From: Bradyrhizobium sp. ARR65
GTDB lineage: Bacteria > Pseudomonadota > Alphaproteobacteria > Rhizobiales > Xanthobacteraceae
NCBI RefSeq assembly: GCF_000472385.1
Contig: NZ_AWZU01000007.1
Location: 124,001 to 188,000, forward strand
Direction of reading: 5' to 3'
DNA length: 64,000 bases
Shown: positions 57,927-64,000 of the stretch, piece after piece
Numbering within the stretch: position 1 is the first letter of the stretch
Layout of the letters: each line of letters opens with the position of its first letter
The notes under the pieces: generated by a model
What the model was told of the DNA's origin: nothing
Seen by the model: only the letters and a program-made list of their open reading frames with translations
The model's database searches: none
Translations under genes and position numbers: made by a program

Positions 57927-60178
57927 TGACTACTGTCGTAAATCTCAGCCGGCGTGAATTCGTAGGCGGCGCTGCCGGCCTTGTTCTTGGCTTCTCGATC
58001 GGATTTCGGGAATTTCCGGCAGTGGCGGCAGAAGCTCACGCCGGCGCAGCCTTCGAACCCAACGTCTATTTGACGATCGATCCAAGCGGCGATGTGACGA
58101 TCGTTGCGCACCGCTCGGAGATGGGGACTGGAATCAAAACGGGATTGCCGATGGTGCTCGCAGATGAGCTCGGCGCCGACTGGACCCGGGTCAAGATCGT
58201 ACAAGCTCAGGGCGATCCGAAATATGGTGACCAGAACACCGATGGATCTCGCAGCACACGTCAATTCTACGAGCCGATGCGCATCGCGGGCGCCTCAGCC
58301 CGTCAGATGCTCGAGGCGGCTGCGGCGCATGTCTGGAGCGTCAACGCAAACGATTGCCAGGCGCGCAACCACACGATCGTTCATGTCCCAAGCGGACGGC
58401 AGCTGTCGTTTGGCGACGCCGCGAGGATCGCGGCAACGCTTGAGATAGCACCACCCGACCATATGGAATTGCGCTTCCGGCCGGCGAATGAATGGCGCTA
58501 CGTCGGCAAGCCCGTTCCGATCGTTGACCTCAACGCCATCGTTCGTGGCAAGGCCACCTATGGCATCGACGTCGTCCTTCCCGGGATGAAGTACGCATCT
58601 ATTGAGCGCTGCCCGGTCTATGGCGGCAAAGCCTCGCAATTCGACGCCACCGAGGCGATGAAAGTGCCCGGCGTCGAGCAAGTCGTGGAGATTCCGGCAA
58701 CACCGATTCCGTCCGGCTTCTATCCGCTCGGCGGCATTGCCGTCATCGCAAGCAACACCTGGTCGGCCCAGCAGGGCCGCGAAAAGCTCAAGATCACCTG
58801 GGATTTCGGCCCCAACGCCAGCCACGATTCGACTGCGTATCGTGCCCAACTCGAGGCGACGGCGAAGCAGCCCGGTCGGGTCGTTCGCAATCAAGGCAAC
58901 GTCGACGCAGCGCTAGGCGCCGCCAAGCACCACATCGCGGCAGATTATTTCGTGCCCTATTACGCCCATGCGCCGATGGAGGTGCCGAACGCTGTCGCGC
59001 ACTTCGTCGACGGCAAATGCGAAATCTGGACTCCAACCCAATTCCCGCAATCGCCACGCACGACCGCGGCGCAAGTGTTGGGCCTGACCGAGGAAGACGT
59101 TACCGTCAATGTCACGCTGCTCGGAGGTGCGTTCGGCCGCAAGTCGAAGTCCGACTATGTGGCCGAGGCGGCGCTGCTGTCCCGCAAAATCGGTTCCCCC
59201 GTCAAGGTGACGTGGACGCGCGAAGACGAAATCCAGCATGACTATTACCACGCGATTTCGGCCCAGCATCTGGAGGCCGGGCTCGATGCCAAGGGGCGTC
59301 CATCGGCCTGGCTGCATCGCACGGTCTTTCCCGCGATCGAGTCAACGTTTCAGCCGGACGTAACATACGGCAGCGCCGGCGAACTGCAGCAGGGCGTCAC
59401 CGACATGCCCTACGCGATCGCCAACGTCCGGTGCGAGAACGGTCCGGCGGCCAATCACGTCAGGATTGGTTGGTATCGCTCGGTCTACAACATTCCGCAT
59501 GCCTTCGCGGTCTGCTCATTCGCCGATGAGCTGGCGCATGCGGCCGGCAAAGACCCGCTCGAATATCTGCGCGAGTTATTGGGCGAGCCGCGCAAACTCG
59601 ATTTCGCTGCGATGCATGTCGACTATCCGAACTACGGCGCATCGCTTGATATGTATCCGGCCGACACCGGAAGGCTACGGGGAGTTCTCGATCTGGTCGC
59701 GCAAAACAGCGGCTGGGGCAGCCGTCTGCCGTCGAGGCATGGTCGCGGCGTCGCCGTCCATCGCAGCTTCCTGAGCTACGCAGCCGCGGTAGTGCAGGTT
59801 GCCGTTGGCGCCGACGGCCAGATCACAATCCCACGGGTCGATATCGGACTCGATTGCGGCCTCGTCGTCAATCCCGATCGCGTGCGCGCGCAGCTCGAAG
59901 GCGCCGTGATCATGGGCATCAGCAATGCGCTCTACAGCAATATCAGCATCAATCAGGGACGCATCGAACAGAGCAATTTCAGCGATTATCTCGTCGCTCG
60001 TACCGACATCACCCCCGAAACGCATGTCCATCTTGTCGAGAGCAGCGCGCCTCCCGGCGGTGTCGGCGAGCCCGGAGTGCCGCCAATTGCGCCGGCGATC
60101 TGCAACGCGATCTTCGCCGCAACCGGAAAGCGGATTCGCGCGCTACCGATCGATCCCGCGCAATTGAAGTCAACCTGA
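57926..60178 (+). CDS. Molybdopterin-binding subunit of a second IorB-like aldehyde oxidase
   Basis: 750 residues. Tat signal SRREFVGGAAGLVLGFSIGF (Arg pair 9-10). HRSEMGTGIKTGLPMVLADE, NTDGSRSTRQFYEPMRIAGA, LLGGAFGRKSKSDYVAEAAL (Mo loop) and catalytic Glu in GGVGEPGVPPIAPAICNAIF. Overlaps the small-subunit stop by one base. It differs from the pair at 28681-31342 throughout (for example GAFGR against GCYGR in the Mo loop), so the two are old paralogues with different substrates. Aldehyde oxidation is the likeliest role, given the aldo/keto reductase downstream. Confidence 0.92.
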   Translation: MTTVVNLSRREFVGGAAGLVLGFSIGFREFPAVAAEAHAGAAFEPNVYLTIDPSGDVTIVAHRSEMGTGIKTGLPMVLADELGADWTRVKIVQAQGDPKYGDQNTDGSRSTRQFYEPMRIAGASARQMLEAAAAHVWSVNANDCQARNHTIVHVPSGRQLSFGDAARIAATLEIAPPDHMELRFRPANEWRYVGKPVPIVDLNAIVRGKATYGIDVVLPGMKYASIERCPVYGGKASQFDATEAMKVPGVEQVVEIPATPIPSGFYPLGGIAVIASNTWSAQQGREKLKITWDFGPNASHDSTAYRAQLEATAKQPGRVVRNQGNVDAALGAAKHHIAADYFVPYYAHAPMEVPNAVAHFVDGKCEIWTPTQFPQSPRTTAAQVLGLTEEDVTVNVTLLGGAFGRKSKSDYVAEAALLSRKIGSPVKVTWTREDEIQHDYYHAISAQHLEAGLDAKGRPSAWLHRTVFPAIESTFQPDVTYGSAGELQQGVTDMPYAIANVRCENGPAANHVRIGWYRSVYNIPHAFAVCSFADELAHAAGKDPLEYLRELLGEPRKLDFAAMHVDYPNYGASLDMYPADTGRLRGVLDLVAQNSGWGSRLPSRHGRGVAVHRSFLSYAAAVVQVAVGADGQITIPRVDIGLDCGLVVNPDRVRAQLEGAVIMGISNALYSNISINQGRIEQSNFSDYLVARTDITPETHVHLVESSAPPGGVGEPGVPPIAPAICNAIFAATGKRIRALPIDPAQLKST

Positions 60179-60243
60179 ACCGAGGACGGGCCGTCCTGTC
60201 TCCAGGGCGAGCTGCACTTGTGTCAAGCGAAGGAGCAAAGCTT

Positions 60244-61290
60244 ATGGATGGTGAAGCCAAGGCTGTCGAGGTCAGGCCGCGTGAAACGGCGATGGAATGC
60301 GCTGAAATTCCTGGAACGTCGCTTCAGGTATCGCGAGTCACGATCGGGACGTGGGCAATCGGCGGCTGGATGTGGGGTGGCACCGATGAAGCGGAATCGA
60401 TCAAAACGATCCGCGGTGCAATCGAGCATGGCGTCACCGTGGTCGATACCGCGCCGGTCTACGGATTTGGCCGCTCCGAAGAGATCGTCGGCAAGGCGCT
60501 TGCGGAGGGAGGCCTGCGCTCGCGCGTGCTGATCGCAACAAAGGCAGGACTGGAATGGCAAGGCGAGCGTGTATTCCGCGACGCCACTCGCGCCCGAATC
60601 TTTTGGGAGGTCAAGCAGTCGCTGCGTCGGCTTCGAACCGATTACATCGATATCTATCAGGTGCACTGGCCGGATCCGCTGGTGACCATCGAGGAAACTG
60701 CCGAGGCCATGCGCGAACTGTTCGAGCAAGGCACGATACGCGCGATCGGAGTCAGCAATTTTTCGACTGAACAGATGGAGCGGTTCCGGCGAATTGCCCC
60801 GTTGCACGTCCTCCAGTCGCCGTACAATTTGTTCGAGCGCGGCATCGAGTCCGACGTCCTTCCCTATTGCCTCGAGAACAATATTGCGACTTTCGGTTAT
60901 GGGGCGCTTTGCCGCGGTCTTCTCTCCGGCCGGATGCGCCCGGATAGCAAGTTCGATGGGGATGACCTGCGCCGCAAGGATCCGAAATTTCAAACACCGC
61001 GCTTCGCGCAATATCTCACCGCCGTAGAGCGGCTCGATCAGGTTGCGCAGCAACGGTTCGGCAAGCGTGTTATCCACCTGGCGATCCGGTGGATGCTTGA
61101 CCAGGGCATCACAACGGCGCTCTGGGGTGCGCGCAACCCCGCGCAGCTGCTCCCGGTCGACGATGTGAGCGGCTGGCAACTCGATACGTCCGCAAAGGCG
61201 GAAATCGATCGCATCCTGCGCGAAACGATTACCGATCCGATCGGCCCGGAGTTCATGGCGCCGCCAGCGCGCTATGTCGCGCCGAAATAA
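60244..61290 (+). CDS. Aldo/keto reductase
   Basis: 348 residues. (beta/alpha)8 barrel with the AKR tetrad: Asp in TVVDTAPVYGFGRSEEIVG, Tyr in the same segment, Lys in IATKAGLEWQ, His in IYQVHWPDPL. NADPH site near AIRWMLDQGITTALWGARNP. Reduces aldehydes or ketones, or oxidises the alcohols. The start at 60244 has GAAGGAGCAAAG upstream. Lies 65 nt after the aldehyde oxidase, probably in the same transcript. Confidence 0.9.
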   Translation: MDGEAKAVEVRPRETAMECAEIPGTSLQVSRVTIGTWAIGGWMWGGTDEAESIKTIRGAIEHGVTVVDTAPVYGFGRSEEIVGKALAEGGLRSRVLIATKAGLEWQGERVFRDATRARIFWEVKQSLRRLRTDYIDIYQVHWPDPLVTIEETAEAMRELFEQGTIRAIGVSNFSTEQMERFRRIAPLHVLQSPYNLFERGIESDVLPYCLENNIATFGYGALCRGLLSGRMRPDSKFDGDDLRRKDPKFQTPRFAQYLTAVERLDQVAQQRFGKRVIHLAIRWMLDQGITTALWGARNPAQLLPVDDVSGWQLDTSAKAEIDRILRETITDPIGPEFMAPPARYVAPK

Positions 61291-61507
61291 ACCGGTGATG
61301 AGGCTGACTTGCCTCCAACTTCTTGGCGAAGGTCGCTTTGTCGTTCCGCTCGCTTACGGGACAAAGCCAAATCTTGGTTCGCCCGGCCGGCTCCGAGGCG
61401 ACATTTAAGCAATCACGCCGTGACATGGCAATTTCACTCAAGCCGAACGCTTCGGACATGACTTATCTCTGTACAGGAATTAGCCCCCTCCAGACGCGAG
61501 CAAGAGC

Positions 61508-63241
61508 ATGTCAAAAACGGTGGCGGATCAATTCGCGGAAATCCTCGTCGCGGCCGGGGTCAAACGAATCTACGGCATCGTAGGCGACAGCCTCAACGGA
61601 CTGACGGACTCGATCCGTCGTCAGGGCAAGATCGAATGGATCCATGTGAGGCACGAGGAGGTCGCAGCCTTCGCGGCGGGTGCAGACGCCCATCTCACCG
61701 GCGACATTGCGGTGTGCGCGGGCGGTTGCGGACCCGGCAATCTGCATCTCATCAATGGCCTGTTCGATTGTCATCGCTCCCGCGTGCCCGTGCTCGCCAT
61801 CGCCGCCCAAATCCCGTCGAGCGAGATCGGCTCTGGCTATTTCCAGGAGACGCATCCTGAGCAGTTGTTCAAGGAATGCAGTCATTATTGCGAGTTGATT
61901 TCCGGCGCCGATCAGATGCCACGTACGCTGGAGCTCGCGATCCGCAAGGCCATCACAGACCGCGGCGTTTCCGTGGTGGTCATTCCCGGCGATGTCGCGC
62001 TGCAGCCCGCGCTTGCAGCATCGGACCCGCAGCCCGCGAATCTCCTGCCGGCCCGCCCCGCCGCGGCGGCGGCAAACGAATCTTTGGATCAATTGGCCGC
62101 GCTGCTCAATTCAGAGAGCCGCGTCACCATGCTGTGCGGCTCGGGTTGTCAGGGAGCGCATGAGCAGATCGTGGCTCTCGCCGAGCGGATCAAGGCTCCT
62201 ATCGTTCACCCCCTCAAGGGCAAGGAACATGTCCAGTGGGAGAATCCGTACGACGTCGGCATGACCGGGCTCCTCGGCTTTTCATCGGGCTATTACGCGA
62301 TGCTCGATTGCGATGTCTTGCTCATGCTCGGGACTGACTTCCCCTATCGGCAGTTCTATCCGCGCGGGTCGGGAGTGAAGATCGCGCAGGTCGACCTGAG
62401 GGCAGAAGTCATCGGGCGCCGTACACCGGTTGATCTCGCCGTAATCGGCGACGTGCGCGCGACCATCGACGCGCTTCTACCGCTTCTCAACGAGAAGCGA
62501 GATGATAGCCATCTTGCGCAAGCACGCGAACACTACCGCAAGGCGCGCAAAGGCCTCGATGAGCTTGCGCGCCCGGGCAGCGGCAAGTTGATACATCCGC
62601 AGCAGATCGCGAAGGCCGTGAGTGACCTGGCCGCCGATGATGCGGTCTTCACTTGCGATGTGGGTCTGCCGACGGTCTGGGCCGCGCGCTACCTCGCCAT
62701 GAACGGCAAACGGCGGCTGATCGGCTCATTCTGGCACGGCTCGATGGCCAATGCGATGCCGCAGGCAATCGGCGCGCAAGCCACGTTTCCCAGCCGGCAG
62801 GTGATTTCGCTCTCCGGTGACGGGGGCTTCACCATGCTGATGGGCGATTTGCTGACGCTCGCGCAGTACGGCCTTCCCGCCAAGATTGTGGTGTTCAACA
62901 ATGGCGCACTTGGCTTCATTGAGCTTGAGCAGAAAGGCACCGGCTTTCTCGATTTTGGGACGGAGCTCAAGAACCCGAATTTCGCGGCCATGGCCGAGGC
63001 CGTCGGCATTCGCGGCATCCGGATCGAAGACCCCGCCAAAGTGGAGGACGGGGTAGCCGCTGCCCTCGCACACGACGGCCCTGTTCTCATCGATGCGGTC
63101 GTCAGCCGGACAGAGCTTGCCGTGCCGCCATCGATCCACGTCGAAATGGCGAAGGGCTTCTCGCTCTACATGGTGAAGGCAATCATGAGCGGCCGGGCCG
63201 ACGAGGTCATCGACCTCGCAAAGACCAATCTCTGGCGATAA
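61508..63241 (+). CDS. poxB: Thiamine-diphosphate pyruvate oxidase (PoxB-like)
   Basis: 577 residues. Three-domain ThDP enzyme: catalytic Glu in [23 protein letters not shown]/Rossmann-like middle domain ([20 protein letters not shown]), ThDP motif [11 protein letters not shown] to VFNN. C-terminal extension ([20 protein letters not shown]) resembles the lipid-binding tail of E. coli PoxB. Converts pyruvate to acetate and CO2 with electrons to ubiquinone at the membrane. The downstream bd-type oxidase gene begins 13 nt after the stop, which suggests a dedicated quinone cycle. Confidence 0.9.
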   Translation: MSKTVADQFAEILVAAGVKRIYGIVGDSLNGLTDSIRRQGKIEWIHVRHEEVAAFAAGADAHLTGDIAVCAGGCGPGNLHLINGLFDCHRSRVPVLAIAAQIPSSEIGSGYFQETHPEQLFKECSHYCELISGADQMPRTLELAIRKAITDRGVSVVVIPGDVALQPALAASDPQPANLLPARPAAAAANESLDQLAALLNSESRVTMLCGSGCQGAHEQIVALAERIKAPIVHPLKGKEHVQWENPYDVGMTGLLGFSSGYYAMLDCDVLLMLGTDFPYRQFYPRGSGVKIAQVDLRAEVIGRRTPVDLAVIGDVRATIDALLPLLNEKRDDSHLAQAREHYRKARKGLDELARPGSGKLIHPQQIAKAVSDLAADDAVFTCDVGLPTVWAARYLAMNGKRRLIGSFWHGSMANAMPQAIGAQATFPSRQVISLSGDGGFTMLMGDLLTLAQYGLPAKIVVFNNGALGFIELEQKGTGFLDFGTELKNPNFAAMAEAVGIRGIRIEDPAKVEDGVAAALAHDGPVLIDAVVSRTELAVPPSIHVEMAKGFSLYMVKAIMSGRADEVIDLAKTNLWR

Positions 63242-63254
63242 AGGCACGTGCACC

Positions 63255-64000
63255 ATGGACATCACGGCGCTTCTTCTGTCGCGGCTGCAGTTCGCGTTTA
63301 CCGTCTCGTTTCACATCATCTTTCCATCCTTCACGATCGGCCTGGCAGCTTGGCTCACCGTGCTCGAAGCGCTCCATCTCGCAACCGGGCGCCCGGCCTA
63401 CCGCCTGCTGTTTGAGTTCTGGCTCAAAATCTTCGCTGTGGCGTTCGGGTTCGGCGTCGTCTCAGGGGTCGTCATGGCCTTCGAGATTGGCACGAACTGG
63501 AGTGATTTTTCACGGATGACGGGACCGATCCAAGGGGTGCTTCTCTCCTACGAAACATTCACCGCTTTCGCGCTGGAGGCAGGTTTCCTTGGCGTGCTGC
63601 TGTTCGGCCGCCCGAAGGTTGCCCCGTGGTTCTACCTGTTATCGACCGCGATGGTCGCGCTCGGCACCACCCTGTCGGCGTTCTGGATCATGATCAACAA
63701 CAGCTGGATGCAGGTGCCATTCGGTTATGTCGTCGAGAACGGCATGTTCGCGCCGAACGACTGGACCAAGATCATCTTCAACTCGGTGGTCTGGTCGCGC
63801 TTTCCGCACATGCTGCTCGCCGCCTACCTGACCGGCGCGTTCTGCGTTGCTGCGGCCGGAGCCTGGTATTTGCTGCGGCGAACGTTTATCGCTGAAGCGA
63901 AGATCATGCTTCGCATGGGCCTGTACTTGGCAGCGGTGCTCGTGCCGGTCCAACTCGTGTTCGGGCACCTCAACGGTGAATACGTTGTCCGTTACCAACC
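63255..64000 (+). CDS. bd-type (CydA/CioA) ubiquinol oxidase subunit I, N-terminal part
   Basis: 248 codons visible before the window ends. MDITALLLSRLQFAFTVSFH has the N-terminal haem His20. Then FGFGVVSGVVMAFEIGTNWS, ALEAGFLGVLLFGRPKV, GTTLSAFWIMINNSWMQVP and GYVVENGMFAPNDW follow, the usual helices of bd-type oxidases. The short early sequence fits the cyanide-insensitive CioA group. Reduces O2 to water with quinol electrons. Probably co-transcribed with poxB. Confidence 0.92.
   Translation, partial: MDITALLLSRLQFAFTVSFHIIFPSFTIGLAAWLTVLEALHLATGRPAYRLLFEFWLKIFAVAFGFGVVSGVVMAFEIGTNWSDFSRMTGPIQGVLLSYETFTAFALEAGFLGVLLFGRPKVAPWFYLLSTAMVALGTTLSAFWIMINNSWMQVPFGYVVENGMFAPNDWTKIIFNSVVWSRFPHMLLAAYLTGAFCVAAAGAWYLLRRTFIAEAKIMLRMGLYLAAVLVPVQLVFGHLNGEYVVRYQ

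Noticed and set aside
59854..60243. Long 5' extension of the aldo/keto reductase frame
   Set aside because: It overlaps the end of the molybdenum subunit in another frame. The ATG at 60244 has a strong ribosome site and fits the family N-terminus.
1..64000. CRISPR arrays, complete tRNA or rRNA genes, intact IS elements
   Set aside because: None could be seen. The only tRNA-like sequences are two 3' fragments, and no transposase or integrase frame was recognised.

Overview
The window looks like a chromosomal accessory region of a Bradyrhizobium-type alphaproteobacterium (Nitrobacteraceae). This is inferred from the high GC content, DUF3551 secreted proteins, small exported proteins ending in ICRGC, an MbfA relic, a second-type RpoH, FixJ-type regulators and IorAB-type molybdenum hydroxylases. 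No rRNA, complete tRNA, CRISPR array or intact transposase was seen. Decay is heavy. At least a dozen genes survive only as frameshifted or truncated relics: livF, an acyl-CoA ligase, a pyridoxamine-oxidase-like stress protein, DUF305, OprB, a COG3904-like protein, ABC_sub_bind, DUF3551, hemA, a lactate dehydrogenase-like gene, glcG and mbfA. Two tRNA 3' fragments (Gln-like near 2.5 kb, Val-like near 17.1 kb) suggest past integration of islands.

Region by region: 0-9 kb holds catabolic genes (TetR, catechol 2,3-dioxygenase, 3-hydroxybutyryl-CoA dehydrogenase, 2-hydroxyacid dehydrogenase, two hydrolases with an Asp nucleophile, a CMD protein) and a patatin. 9-17 kb holds LysR and AraC regulators with a small redox or stress set: DUF3551 proteins, an ICRGC protein, a peroxiredoxin, an Old Yellow Enzyme, an AhpD-like protein and a DUF417 membrane protein. 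Four of these genes share related upstream operator and leader sequences. 17-28 kb is mostly relics plus DUF4396, a Met-rich multicopper oxidase, DUF2231 and a PQQ-type sugar dehydrogenase. 28-31 kb is an IorAB-type aldehyde oxidase pair.

31.5-42.6 kb is a signalling hub. It has a sugar ABC system whose permease is fused to a PAS-PAS-histidine kinase, three further kinases and two response regulators. It is followed by an AraC regulator, a low-complexity exported protein and an RND efflux pump (42.7-48.9 kb). 49-55 kb carries a BFD ferredoxin, RpoH, catalase and several relics.

55-64 kb is a respiratory and oxidative block: cytochrome c, MauG-type dihaem peroxidase, a second IorAB pair, an aldo/keto reductase, a PoxB-like pyruvate oxidase and the start of a bd-type quinol oxidase. 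Together the intact genes describe a bacterium that oxidises aldehydes, sugars and aromatics in the periplasm and passes electrons to cytochromes or quinone. It also appears well supplied with peroxide, copper and efflux defences.
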